A DNA stretch of 64,000 nucleotides from Moniliophthora roreri (GCA_001466705.2 LATX02000174.1:186001-250000), one strand, 5' to 3'. Numbered from the stretch's first letter, positions 48,947 to 60,067 are shown. Notes: generated by a model from the letters alone, not told the origin. A program made the numbers and translations.

Positions 48947-50004
48947 GGCCGTTCCGTCATCCCAATGCTTTTGCAGAGACCCTTCAACCCGCCGGCATCT
49001 CCACAAGCTCTGTCCTCGCTGAAGCTAACACTCGTCTCAGCTATACATCTCGCGGATGCTGCTGGTTCTTTGAAGGCGAGTAAACCCGATAAAGCATATG
49101 TTCCTCCGTTGACCTTGCTCGATCTCCAGGGCTGTCCGAGAGCACTCGTACTATCAACCTACACCTGTAACCATTACCTTTACGCTCATGGCATGTCACT
49201 CGTGCATTCCTTTCTTCACGAATGCTTACGCTGATACCCTTTGTGAATCGTCGGTTTATACAGATGGTCTCCTAGTGCTCTTATTCGAGGCAATTCCGTC
49301 GAGAGTATTGCAACTCTGATTAGTACCATTCCTAGCACGTCGGACCAACTATCTGCAAAGTACTCTCATGCTCTCGGGACGCCGTTCATCGCCTTCATGA
49401 ATGATGGACTGATGTTCTTGCTCAGCGCCCCTCATGCCCGTAGCCTCGTTACGCCGACAATGCAACCCCGTGTTCGCCAATAGTGATGTTGCGGGCTGGG
49501 CTCAAGCCCTGATACCCAGCCTGACCGAGCCCAGGGCTCATGGTACCCGACCCAGCCCTATGGAGGGCTTTGCAGGGCTGAAGGCTCGGGCTCACATCTC
49601 AGAAAGCCCAAGCCCTGGGCTTGAGCCCGGGCTTGTCAGTATATGCGCCACTCATGAAGAAGTGCAGAATTTTTGGCACTAACCATGGCTATGACATCTG
49701 AGATTCTGTCTTGGAAGATGTAGTGCATGTGACTCCAATTTTCCGGTCCAAACTCTGGATAAGACCTGTTTTGGAAGGTTCCCATGCATAGGTATTTTCT
49801 TTCGGTTACTTTGCGCAATGCCTTCGACGCGTAGGAAATCCACTCAAACAACTAGTAATGTTGCATTCACTGCTTATACAAGTTAAATGATAGATATTTA
49901 ATTCTTACAGGATCTCATCTATGCATCCTGAGCCAATCAAACCACCCTGACGTGCAAATTGATTTCTGGGTAGCAAGCCTGGGCTGAGCCCGAGCCCTGC
50001 CTAA
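48947..50004. repeat. duplicated 1,058 bp segment, second copy
   Basis: Second copy of 47050-48107, starting directly after the N at 48946 and continuing into the full right end of the hAT-like element. Confidence 0.9.
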
Positions 50005-50117
50005 GGCTTGGGCTCTACAGGGCTCAGGGCTCGGGCTCAATGTTCGACGAGCCCAAGCCCTCTGGAGCCCTGCCCTGCCCCAGGGTATTGAGCCCAGCCT
50101 GGCCCGCAACATCACTA
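49481..50117. mobile_element. hAT-like non-autonomous element (637 bp)
   Basis: Terminal inverted repeats: tagtgatgttgcgggc at the left and its inverted form ggcccgcaacatcacta at the right. Flanking 8-bp direct repeats are ttcgccaa (49473-49480) and ttcaccaa (50118-50125), one mismatch. The 8-bp duplication and TAGTG-type terminus are hallmarks of hAT transposons. Subterminal blocks repeat gggctcgggct/agcccaagccc. Only a short antisense open frame (49636-49851) lies inside, so no transposase is encoded. It interrupts the plus-strand ORF described at 46579-50289. Confidence 0.72.
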
Positions 50118-50271
50118 TTCACCAAAGCAGTTGGTCTCCACAATCAGCCTTTCCAAAGCGCTCATACTTGCCACACCAAATCACTCGTTTCGTGCTTTTC
50201 ACTCGCTACTTACTGCCGCAAGAAGAGCTCATGGGGCAAGAGGTTGACAAGTCATCTGATCTAGAATCCTG

Positions 50272-50310
50272 CGGCCTGATGGTCTATTAGTATGATTCTC
50301 CCTTCGGGTT
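50272..50310 (+). pseudogene. duplicated 5' half of tRNA-Pro
   Basis: Repeats the first 38 nt or so of the tRNA-Pro gene at 50519 (ggcctgatggtcta then tagtatgattctccctt and cgggtt) with one difference (tctattag for tctagtag). The similarity stops just past the exon/intron boundary of the tRNA. It overlaps the end of the interrupted ORF. Confidence 0.75.
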
Positions 50311-50518
50311 TAAAGCCCTCCACGGTATTTGGATACTTTTACTCATAGATGCAGAATATGCTTTCTCCCCGTTTCGAGATACGAAACAATCCAAACCGAG
50401 TTAACTTTGCCAAACGGGGTTGTCTAGAATTATGTGGGGATTAGGATGCTACGTAGTTTTTTGCTGGTGGGTTAGGCAATGCATTACTATAGCGCTAAAC
50501 ATTGCTTCCGCTTTCAAC

Positions 50519-50621
50519 GGCCTGATGGTCTAGTAGTATGATTCTCCCTTCGGGTTACTTAATCCTCCTCACTTTTGGGGATCTATGGGAGAGGTCCGGG
50601 GTTCAATTCCCCGTCAGGCCC
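50519..50621 (+). tRNA. tRNA-Pro(CGG) with intron
   Basis: Acceptor stem GGCCTGA (50519-50525) pairs perfectly with TCAGGCC (50614-50620), followed by discriminator C. The D arm reads TGGTCTAGTAGTATGA (A box). The anticodon stem CTCCC/GGGAG holds loop TT-CGG-G-T, anticodon CGG at 50551-50553. A 31-nt intron (50555-50585) lies one base 3' of the anticodon, the standard position. The T arm CGGGG-TTCAATT-CCCCG (B box) is intact. The mature tRNA would be 72 nt before CCA addition. Confidence 0.93.
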
Positions 50622-50624
50622 GTC

Positions 50625-50632
50625 TTTTTTTT
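50625..50632 (+). terminator. RNA polymerase III T-run terminator
   Basis: Eight T residues starting four bases after the tRNA-Pro gene, the usual pol III termination signal. Confidence 0.8.
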
Positions 50633-51204
50633 GCTCGAAATATTCATTTTGAAGGATCTCAGAAGCATGCAAAGGTGAAAGGGACCACAGTCCGAGTCGA
50701 GCGATGAAGCTTAGATTCAAGCACTGTATTAGAGGTAGACGGTTCTCATGTATTTTGTAATCCAACAACAAAGTGTGACCGAAATGTGCCTTCTTTGACC
50801 ACGACCTCCGGAGTCCAATCCTAATGAACCGATCGTATCAGTACTGATAGAAGCAAGGATAACGCCCCATTTCTAAATTCTGGCCTTTAGCCGTTCAAAT
50901 GAAGAATTCCCACGGTGAATCCTTCCAACTCGACCACAAAGTCGCTGAGATTGATAGTGAAAGTGGTACAGTGCATCTGGGAATAATGGTAGCCGCGGTG
51001 TCATGCAGCATGTCTCTTGGGCACCTGACCTTGCGGCTGGAATTCACCCGCCACTCCGAATTCAAATAAATGAGCTCGTAAAAGATTGTTGTGGGGGGTA
51101 TGCTATTGTACAATTGATGTATTATGTGGACGAGGGTGTACAAAGTGTAACGCAGGTCGTCATTCAAAAAAGCACGCAAGTCCAAGAAAATGTCGACGAC
51201 ACCA
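50633..51204. other. intergenic, no supported gene
   Basis: About 570 bp between the tRNA and the coiled-coil gene 3' end. No motif seen. Confidence 0.35.
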
Positions 51205-51883
51205 CTAGCCTCTACTCTGAGACTGCCTCGACCTTCTTCGAGAAGGACTCCTCGACGATGAAGCTACATTCTGTTAACCAGGTATTGCTGTCAACACACC
51301 AGCCTGATGTACATTAAAAGGAAAACCCACCGACATATCATCCTCGTCCCTCAACATACTACAGGCCTTCTTCATCTTCTTCCTCGCCGCCTTCCCGGTC
51401 TGCTTCGCGACGATCAGCTCCGTCTTCAACTGAGTATACTTGTCCTTGTACGTTCTAGTTTCATCGTATGCGTCAACGAGGAGGTTCCTGGTGTCATCCA
51501 ACTTGGCCTTCAAGTCGGTATTGGCTTCGCGTGTGTCGTCGAGTTCTTTCTGTACACCGTCAAACTGGGTCCGAAGTGAATTGTGTTGTTCTTCGGTGCG
51601 GGCAAAAGCCGCCTCGACGCCAGTGAGGGTCGTGATCCTCGTCTGCGCGTCGGTGAACTTGAGTGAGAGACTCGCGAGTTCCTCAGAGAGGGAGGCAATC
51701 TTGGCCAAATGCTCTGCTCGTTCTCGTTCGATACGTTCGTGGTCACATCTGAGGATGTCGTTGAGCCGATGGGCCAAATTATGAGCCTAGCTGTCGTCAA
51801 TAATGTCGAAACTCATTGAAATGCAAACTCAAACACACCTCAGCCTCGATGGCATCCCTGTGGTTTCCGTAATTAGCAGCCAT
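51205..51883 (-). CDS. coiled-coil protein, unknown function
   Basis: Three exons on the minus strand: 51839-51883, 51331-51786, 51205-51270, total 567 nt (188 aa). It starts MAANYGNHRDAIEAEAHNLA; residues about 15-150 are an almost continuous heptad-rich coiled coil (ERERAEHLAKIASLSEELAS, EELASLSLKFTDAQTRITTL, DTREANTDLKAKLDDTRNLL). It then becomes basic (KAARKKMKKACSML) and ends in an Arg/Ser tail (SSSRSPSRRRSRQSQSRG). If the last intron is not removed, the frame instead ends at 51274. No family is recognised; the coiled coil predicts oligomerisation or scaffolding. Confidence 0.65.
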
Positions 51884-54490
51884 TGGAAAGAAGTTGAAGT
51901 GTATCGGTCTCCGGAAGAGGGAGCAGCTGGGCATGAAGTTGAGGGGAAAAGTCAGCTTCTGAGGGGGAATAAATAGGAAGAATAAGTACGCGATGACTCG
52001 TGAGCGTCTTTTTGAGAGCCTCGAGGTGGGGTCTCGAGGTGATCTTCTTTTTTATATTTCCCGCAAAGGTTATTCTCTAGATAGTAATAATGACCATAGA
52101 AGCTTCGCAAAATTCAAAAAGGGTATCTCGGACCTGTAAGGGACAAAAGAATCAGCCGGGTCATAGAGATACTCGTAACAACACTGCTCACCCTTTGAGT
52201 TTGAGGACCCACATGATGGGACCCACACAATCACACTACCCTCTCTCCCCCATGGATCTGTCTCTAGCCATGTGCACATCATTTCGTGGCGCAGCGCCGA
52301 ATCTCAGGTTGCATCAAGGTATTCAGCGATGCCGCCTTCCGAAGGTCTTCTATTTCCTTATTCCCCTCAAAGGCTGTTTCTTCAACAATACAAAGACGCT
52401 CGCGATTCCGCTTCATGAGAACTTCGATACATCAGTAGCGTCGACTTCCGATATGAGTTTAGTCGGGTGGACAAAGGATTCCAAAAAAAAAAAAAAAGCT
52501 ACACAATAGTTACGCACCGTGAGTCAGGCTGTCTTCCCGACTTCTCAAAAATTTTCCTCCCGGCTCGTTTCAATTATTTCCTAGGCGCAGCATTGGATTC
52601 GATGGCAGCGTGGCGGCGAAGAAGGCAAGCATCGTGATAGTTTGCGGATAAGGTGGGGATTTAAAATTCTCGAAGCTTCTCGGCGCTTAACCTGGCACTT
52701 TTCCTCAGTCCTTGACCACGACCAAAAACGCTCTAAAGACTTTTAATTTCACCTTCCCTCGATTTCATAACCGATTTCGTGTTACTATGTCATCGGACGT
52801 TGGACGTTCGGATTTTTAAGCTAACCGGCAAGGCGCTTAAATATCTGCCTCGAGCCTCTCCAGAGTGCGAATCAGGGGAGGTTCTCCATTGCCACGTTCA
52901 AGGCGTGGAGGAAATTGCTGATAAGTTTATTGATTTAGAGTCTGGGTAAAGAGACTCCCCTTTGACTGAATTATTCGCGGAAGGGCGTGCATGTTTATGG
53001 AATTTCGTGCATCGAGGACGATAAGGCATTTCAAGTTGCTTCCTTTCTTTCCGTTGCCAACGGGGGTTGTACGCTTGACAGCTTGCAGGGGAACTTCAAT
53101 GGCGTCGGCAGAGTTTAACGAGGTATACCAGGCAAAGCGTCGACAGCTGGACGTGTTGGTAACAATCAATTTGATTGTTTGTTGTCAATATGGCAAGTCA
53201 AGAATGCGTTGGCCTGGTATTGACCTTTGATCAATGTTGAGCTTGAGTCGGGCGATGATTCACATTGCCTCGAGTTTTGCCTCGTTTAACTTTGACATTC
53301 AATATTGTCCTGATCGGAAAAATTGCAGCTGCCTCTCCTTCGCTATACCTTTATCCATCTACTTTTATTCCCGTTCCGCAACCGTTCTGTTCGGAAGACA
53401 TGTATCGATCTTTATTTAGATCCCTTTGTATGGGTATCCCCTGCACCGTTGAAGAACTGGAGCAGACGTTGATTAAATTAAGGTGCATAGTTGACAATTA
53501 TGTCTATAAAACGCCTTGATGACTGCTGCGGTTCCATCAATGGTGGGCGCTAATGTCAACGTCTCCTCTCTAATAACCGCCACGACCAATACTTACCTGG
53601 GCTACAACACTACGTATTTCCCCGAACAGCGATCAGAACTCATAGAGGGGAAAGGGGTCACAGTGGACACGGGAGTAATATGGAGCTGGGAGGAGCTGCT
53701 CTAGGTGAGGATCGTATCTTCTTTTATCGTCGCATTTTCTGAACCTCTCAAGGCAGTTCATCCCCTGGATTGAGGATACTTCTCAACATGGAACCCCACC
53801 CCCGCGGCCATATACGAGTACGACCCATTTACACTGGAGATATCTTTGTCAACCTCCACTCTAAAGCCCGACAACTCTCCACCCCACTGCGGACTGTGGA
53901 TGCACTGCCCTTCTCGGTGCAAGTTGATTCGGACGCGAATACCTCTCAGTATCGTTCTTGATTGATTCTCAACCAGCTGCGCAAACCTGTGGAAACTGAT
54001 TAGTGGGTTATGGATAGCGGTTCGAATCTTGCTAGCCGGCGGAACTTGACCGACAGGGTACCGGGCACGCGACCGGTGCCTCGCGCTTCTGTCGTCATCC
54101 TGATGGAATCAAATTTGGCCCTTGCTTGCATTCTCAAGTCCCACATGGCCCCATTTGCGTCGCCGGCAACCAATGTCCACTGCAGCTTTCGCAATACCCT
54201 CGGAGAAGGCGGGAAACATCATCGAAAAGAGGATATGTTACAGCCGTAAGATACAGTAAGCTCATTGATTACTGAGGCTGTACGACTCGATGACTATTTG
54301 ATGTCAGATTAAATGGGGATACTTGTCCCGTGTAAGCCGTGAAGGGGGACGTCGCGTCATCGCCTCACTGCTCCACGATTTGAGCCGTATAAAATGATTG
54401 ACGAAAAATCGTAATGCCCCACCACGCTTGGTTTTCGTTTTCGTTTTCTATCCTTTTTCTCCCCTTTTCCAAATCCACATCACTATCACA
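51884..54490. other. intergenic, possible decayed coding sequence
   Basis: About 2.6 kb. Short plus-strand open frames near 52991-53230, 53265-53519 and 53516-53704 (VEELEQTLIKLRCIVDNYVY, TATTNTYLGYNTTYFPEQRS) might be gene relics, but no family is recognised and no consistent splicing was found. An A14 run lies near 52484. A TATA-like gtataaaat occurs at 54386-54394, about 100 bp upstream of the next gene. Confidence 0.35.
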
Positions 54491-55261
54491 ATGTTCCGAT
54501 ACCTCTACGTCGCACTCTTGGCTACAAGTATCGCAGTTGTTGGTGCTGAGCCAGTAAAGGAACGCTGCCAGTGTGAGTTTAGGCTCTTTTTTGACACTGC
54601 CTCAAGTTGCTAACAAGCGCTTCTTGTCCCTAAAGTGGACGATATCGTTAGTGACATCACTGGTGGAGGTGAGTTGTTCGTTTTCATATCAAGATACATG
54701 GTTTCCTAATACACGTATAGCTGGATCCGTGTTCAGCGTGGCAACCGGTGGTGCTGCCTCTGTATTCAGCGAGGCAACTGGAGGTGCTGCCTCCGCATTC
54801 ACCCAAGCGACTCAGGGTGGAGGCTCTTTATTCTCGCAAGGAACCCAGGGTGCCGGCTCTCTATTCTCTGAAGGAACACAAGGAGCTGCATCTGCTTTCA
54901 GCGAAGGAACGCAAGGTGCAGGATCGTTATTCTCTCAAGGCACATCTTTCGGAGCCGGAGTACTCACCACGGTTGTCTGTGAGTCTTACCCGTCCTTCTC
55001 CTTTTTTTCAATGCTTATCCCATTGGGCTAGCCGGAGCACAAGGCGCCGCAACCATCGTTACCAGTGCAGGAGGTGAAGCTATCACTCTCGCAGCCTCTG
55101 GGGCAAGCGGTGCTGGTGTTGTTATCACCTCGTTCGCTGGACAGGAATATACCGCTCTAGTGAGCTCGGGAACAAAAGTTTCATTCAGCGGCGTACCGAT
55201 TGCGGCGTCGTTGATCACCATGGTTGGAGGTGCTGTTGTGGGTGCAATGTTGGTGATGTGA
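54491..55261 (+). CDS. small secreted, probably membrane-anchored protein with seven 11-residue repeats
   Basis: Four exons: 54491-54572, 54636-54668, 54721-54978, 55032-55261, total 603 nt (200 aa). An N-terminal signal peptide, MFRYLYVALLATSIAVVGAE, is followed by CQLDDIVSDITGG. Exon 3 encodes seven tandem units of the form (A/G)(A/G)S-x-F-(S/T)-x-(A/G)-T-x-x, for example AGSLFSEGTQG and AASAFSEGTQG. The C-terminal part ends in a hydrophobic stretch, SLITMVGGAVVGAMLVM, suggesting a GPI or transmembrane anchor. Function unknown; the layout suits a cell-wall or surface protein. Convergent with the GH16 gene. A diverged fragment of a paralogue lies at 62649-62750. Confidence 0.8.
54722..54952 (+). 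repeat. 33-bp coding tandem repeat, 7 units
   Basis: Tandem 33-bp units encode seven 11-residue repeats within the secreted protein. Units differ at synonymous and a few non-synonymous positions, so the array is not freshly duplicated. Such arrays often vary in number between strains. Confidence 0.75.
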
Positions 55262-55460
55262 TGCGGATCTAAACGTGAAACGCGGACACTATGGACCTTT
55301 TCGTTTATGTACAAATACGATTGTCGAGGGACCCTCGATACGATCAAGATGACGGCTCGATACCCCCCGTAATACCCAGTACATATATATTAGTTGGATT
55401 GTAGCAACGATAATAGGAATACAGAGCGATATAGGCATATACGTCGCCAAGATAAAAATT

Positions 55461-57193
55461 CTACTGCCAAAACACCAGAATGATTATTGAAAGGAAAGGA
55501 ATTGCCACTGAAAAGAGTGTGGCAGTCGGGGACAGTTTCCGTGCAGAGGAAGACGACGATGACGGGTTGGAGTCGACTGGACTAGACGGTTCCACCGTAC
55601 CACTTCCAGTGGCAACGGTGTTCGATTTGGTAGGGAAAACTGGGCTATCACTGCTAACAGTCAATGTTCCCGGGACCAGCGAAGTGATACTACTAGTTGA
55701 GATTGTAGCAGCATCACAGCTGGAAGGAAGGACTGGGAGGTCACTGTTGATGCCTAATGGGCTAAGGACCGAGGAGGTCATGCCAGATGAGGTCGTTGGG
55801 ATTGGAATAGAAATCGAATTAGTTGAGATACGCGTCGAGATTGGCAGATCGAACATCGGAATTGATATCGACACAGCCCTTGAGTTCGACGCTTGGACTG
55901 CAAAAGTTCGGATGTACGAAATTTCCCAATAGGCTTCTCCATAATTGCTCCCGTCACCTATTACATTTGCCTAATAACAAGATCAATAAGCATGATGTTC
56001 CGTGGCGCGGGTTCAAGCAGCTTACGATGCATTCACCAGGGCAGGTCTGAGAGTAGATGGGGAGTACCCCGGCCCTGGAGGACGTGATTCGCGTTAGTGT
56101 TCAGAGCACAACAATTCAGGAAATACGGACCAGGAACCACATAGAGTGATGTGGAGCACCAGCTTCCGCGGTTTGAAGAATTTGGCGATATCACAGGTAG
56201 CAGCAGGGTAAGCAGCGCTAGGTTGTCCCCAATCAGACATATCCATATCGGTATCAGATTTCACATTCGATATGGAAGCTGGTATGTCAGTACGCTGTAA
56301 AGTATTTCTATCAGTTTCGAGTCCAAACGCAATCAGAACAGAGTATATTACACTCCAAAACCACAGAAAAATCCCGGAAGTGTCGATTTGTGCGGCGAAA
56401 ACGCCTCCTCCAGCCCGTGAAAACCCCGGTCCATAGCTATTGGGTTTCGTTTCTTCTACTTTGCAACCCAGAGCAGTGCCGCAGTCTCTATCAACTGTTT
56501 TTCCAGTTTGAACGACATTGGAAGCTTGGGTGCAGCCAGCATCCGTGTACATAACCATATTATTACTGGTCATCCCGTTGACACCTTCAATAATGTCGAT
56601 TGCGCCTTTTTCAGGCCACGGGAGATCTGCTCCCCGTGCCCCAAACACTGGCCATACCTAAGAACAGTATATCAGATGCGTTGGAAGCGTACATGAAGGA
56701 TGTTATGAGGTACATACAGAGCATCCGTAGGGTATGTGAACAGCATCCATGATAATCAGACCTCCAACGGGATATGCATCTTTCGAGAACATCTTGACCT
56801 GTGAGAACTGATAGATTAGAGTTGCAACCAGGAGGCGAGATGAAGCAGCACTGAGTCTCGGTAAGCGGACGATCCAGTTTCAATTCTCGTAGTATTGTCC
56901 ACTCGTAGGATGGCATTCCCGGTTTCAGAGTCGATATACGCTAGCCTTTGCTGTAATGCAGTGTTCTGGTCGACATACTGTACGTTTCCTACGAGCGCAC
57001 ATCAGTTTCATCTTCTCGGTCCAGTGAGTGTGGTAAGCGTACCGTCGGTGTCGGGATCAATCCCCTCGACGAAGTCCCATTTAGAGAAAAACTCCTCACC
57101 GGAGTATTCTCCAACTAGCCGGTATTGTCCAAAGGCAGACTTCGTGGGAAGAAAAACAGCGAATGTGAGTAATAGAGATATGCTTGACTTCAT
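55461..57193 (-). CDS. GH16-family GPI-type cell-wall protein, nucleophile Glu replaced
   Basis: Seven exons on the minus strand: 57043-57193, 56852-56988, 56718-56798, 56352-56657, 56131-56294, 56037-56074, 55461-55957, total 1,374 nt (457 aa). Signal peptide SSISLLLTFAVFLPTKSAFG; then LVGEYSGEEFFSKWDF, NTALQQRLAYIDSETGNAIL, RDSVKMFSKDAYPVGGLIIM, GCSVWPVFGARGADLPWPEK, the active-site motif GAIDIIEGVNG, and CDIAKFFKPRKLVLHITLCG. A Ser/Thr-rich stretch and a hydrophobic end (FSVAIPFLSIIILVFWQ) suggest a GPI anchor. GH16 enzymes cut or remodel beta-1,3-glucans using E-x-D-x-x-E; here the first Glu is Ala (codon 56601-56603), while Asp and the second Glu remain. The fold should be intact but catalysis doubtful. 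Confidence 0.88.
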
Positions 57194-57690
57194 TGTGTTC
57201 GGAAGAAACGAGAGGATGAGTGAATATACTCGAAATATATAAACCCAAACTCACTTGTGACAAATGAACTGGCACTTTGAGCTCATATCTCTAGAGCGAT
57301 CTTGACTCAGAAATTCATTTCGCCTCAGGTCCGGGATTGAGCTGATGCATATCCATACAAGTTACAAAGCCCTTGCAACCTGTTATGATATGAGATGGCA
57401 TCTTCAGAAGTAGCTTGAGATTGAAAAAACGACGCAGAAAGGACGAAGATATTGTGGGTCATGGTGGTAAGAGGTATGTAAAAAATACCACGTGTCGGAA
57501 AAATCGTTTCTCGGCTTATAGGCGCTTGTGACGGTTATCAGCCTTGCTATAGGCGCTTATCAGGGGTCAATAAGCCGCCCTAACCTCTCCCTTGAACTGT
57601 ATATCCCAAAGGCTTAAACCCATATCCCTATTGAATCTCAGATACATTCCCCAGCCCAACGTCTGATAACGTCTGATAGCGTCCTTAAAT
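57194..57690. other. GH16 promoter region and spacer
   Basis: atatatttcg/TATA-like sequence read on the minus strand at about 57232-57243 lies about 45 bp upstream of the GH16 start. Further out are two cgcttat-containing phrases (57522 and 57553). No gene. Confidence 0.4.
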
Positions 57691-57815
57691 TGGAGTAATT
57701 TCTGATGTTACCTGTCATTATTAGACATTATCAGACATATCTTAGGCCTCCATAGGGCCTCCTTCTTGTTGTCTTTTTGTCCAGTTTTGTCAGATAGTGT
57801 CAGATAATGTACTAT
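57650..57815. repeat. cluster of gtctgata / gtcagata words
   Basis: Contains cgtctgataacgtctgatag, ttattagacattatcagaca and gtcagatagtgtcagataat. Similar words recur in the tandem duplication (gtcagatgaatgtcagg, catctgatgacatctgacag at about 60356-60415), so they probably belong to one repeat family. Confidence 0.4.
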
Positions 57816-60067
57816 CACCGGCAAAAATGACCTAGCATTGTAATAAGGTTATAACCCCCATAATGCATTATGAGTTCCATAATCATTAGTGACCCCATTA
57901 TATGCCAAGTCAGATATGACAATCCAGTTGTAATGTGGTTGTAAGGCAGTTGTAATATACTATAATAATTACAGATCTCATAATAATTATAATAAGTTCC
58001 AATGCCATTACAACCCAAAGACAATGTTACAACCACATTACAACCCTAGTGGTCCATCCATATGGACCAGAAAACCACTTGGCAATCACTCTGAACAGGA
58101 ATATGAATGCAAAATACTATATTTGAGCAAACAACTACAGTACATCGAATACTACATAATAAGTATGCTATGAGCCTGCACTGTCCACCTCCTACTTCCT
58201 CTAACACCCAGCCTCTATGTGCCTCAAGCCTACTGACATTAACAGGATTAGGTTCTGTGGACAGAGATCAGGTAGGGAACTTACTTGAGTATTGATCACC
58301 ACATACAACTACTTGTACAAAGTCAGTGTTCAGCATGAAATGTTAGATGAGAATGAACTTATGATGTCATCTCAGCAACCAGATCCTGGCAACTAGAGAT
58401 TGGAGGAACTAGTCATGTGTGGCAGTTCCCGTTCTTTGTGTTGGACGATATCTAGAGGGATCAGTCCCACTATGAGTTGGGGAAGTGAGAGGTGGTACAT
58501 ACCATGTGGTGGATAGAAAAGACTCAAAATAGTGTGGAGGTGAGGGAGGGTGTCATTAATGTGCAGAGAAGGGTACCAGGAGGGGGTGTAAGTATTGAGG
58601 TGGTCCTGGGAGGGAATAATATATGCACCTTGTGATGGGTCAGCACCTCCAATTCCACTCCACACCCTTTCTCACTCCTCCAATTGCTCTTGTCTGACAC
58701 ACAGCCCTATAGGTTTTGGATAATCCTCATTGAGCTGAAACATACAATTTAGGTCACCAAGCATGTGAAACGAAGCCTCAAGAGACTTACCAATCAGTAT
58801 CCAGGGCATTGTTGGACCACCTAACTGGCCATAGAAGGGAGGGAGAGTCAGCAAAGGGGAAGGGACACAGAGAGAAAGGTGGAGATGGTGGTGGCAGGAA
58901 AGAAAGAGGTGTTGAGTGGAGTTCCAATGATGGTCGGACTTTATGTGAAAGTGCATGGACCACTTTAGGGCAGATGTATAAGTCCATTGTCAAAGACATT
59001 GTGAGAAGGTGGACAACAGCATTGAAGATGGTGGTAGACCAGTGAGATTGATGATGATGTGGCTTCGGCTCCAGTCCTCCCCAGCTCTGAATGTCATCCA
59101 ACTTGCCAGATGTTCGGAGCTGCATCCAACCCATTTCACTGTCATTTCCCTTAGTTCTCTTTCTACATTAATATGTTTTCTACTCAAATTGTCTACTGTA
59201 CACCACTGATAGCACCCAGCGCACTCTTCACTTGCTCTTCAGCCTCAGCTCTGCTGCTGCATGTACCGTGTGTGATGTCACCAAAGTCCCACATCTTGAC
59301 CAGCACCTAATTGGTGTCTCTGGTTGCGCTGGATGCTTGTCAAGCCCCGTTATGCATTCGATTGTGTTGTAACTAGAAGTTATGACTGTACAAGGATTTT
59401 AACTTGCAATAATGATTATATATGGGTTATAATGTAGTTATAATGTAGTCATAATGTCAAATAATCCTTCCAGATGGTTGTAATGTAGTTGTAAGGGAGT
59501 CATAAGGCAATTAAAATATTTCAATATATTGGAACTAGGTTATAATACAGTTGAGACTTGGCTAAAATTATTATAGTGCATTGTAATCCTCATAATTCTG
59601 TTGCAAGGCTATTATGATGCTATGTACTTTTTGCAGATGATATTTTCTACTAACATACTAGGATACATTGTCACTACCAAGTATGCAAACTCATCAACAC
59701 CTGCCACCCCAAGGCCCTAACAACAACACTGAAACCCTTTGCCCTAACTCTAACCCTGTACCCTGACCCTCTACCTAACACCAACAGGCCCACAACCTGA
59801 GGCTCCCATGATGTTGATGTGCTCTTCAGGCTAGCATATGAGATATCAGTGAAAAGGTGAATTACATGACATGGGTTTGACTTACTGCTAGTGTACCATC
59901 TATTGTCTCATTCCTCTTTGAGTTACCTGACATGTCAGAAGGATGTGAGCTTTCTAATGATGGCAAGAAGGGAGTACCACACACCATGAAACAACCCAAC
60001 TCACTGCACAATTCCTTCTTCGATTCTCCATTCAGGTCCTGTGGTATCTTGAAGTATCTTGTCATCA
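57816..60067. other. CpG-depleted repeat-derived region, no supported gene
   Basis: About 2.2 kb almost without CG dinucleotides. Two AT-rich clusters of ttataat/ttgtaatg words (57830-58045 and 59360-59600) flank a GC-richer centre and are partly inverted (gttgtaatgtggttgtaagg versus ccattacaaccc/accacattacaaccc). This suggests the ends of a decayed element of about 1.8 kb. Open frames (58393-58665, 58787-59134 minus) have no recognisable motif. Confidence 0.4.

Larger units (their letters stand above)
46579..50289 (+). pseudogene. unidentified gene interrupted by a hAT-like element
   Basis: Plus-strand exon-like blocks: 46579-46923 (LDFLYPDYFRTMEHHGNLPR, LALKRMFNLPDLPSSAYDLR), 47041-47337 (RSVIPMLLQRPFNPPASPQA, PPLTLLDLQGCPRALVLSTY), and about 47370-47583 (IRGNSVESIATLISTIPSTS, FIAFMNDGLMFLLSAPHARS). 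The last block is interrupted after VRQ by a hAT-like element. After removing the element and one target duplication, the frame continues at 50126 with SSWSPQSAFPKRSYLPHQIT and ends at TAG 50287-50289. The family is not recognised. The stretch 47050-48107 appears twice (again at 48947-50004), probably an assembly artefact, so only one gene copy may exist. Confidence 0.5.

Noticed and set aside
59741..59800. Telomere-like ccctaac/aaccctg words
   Set aside because: Degenerate and irregular, not a run of a single hexamer; too weak to call an interstitial telomere.
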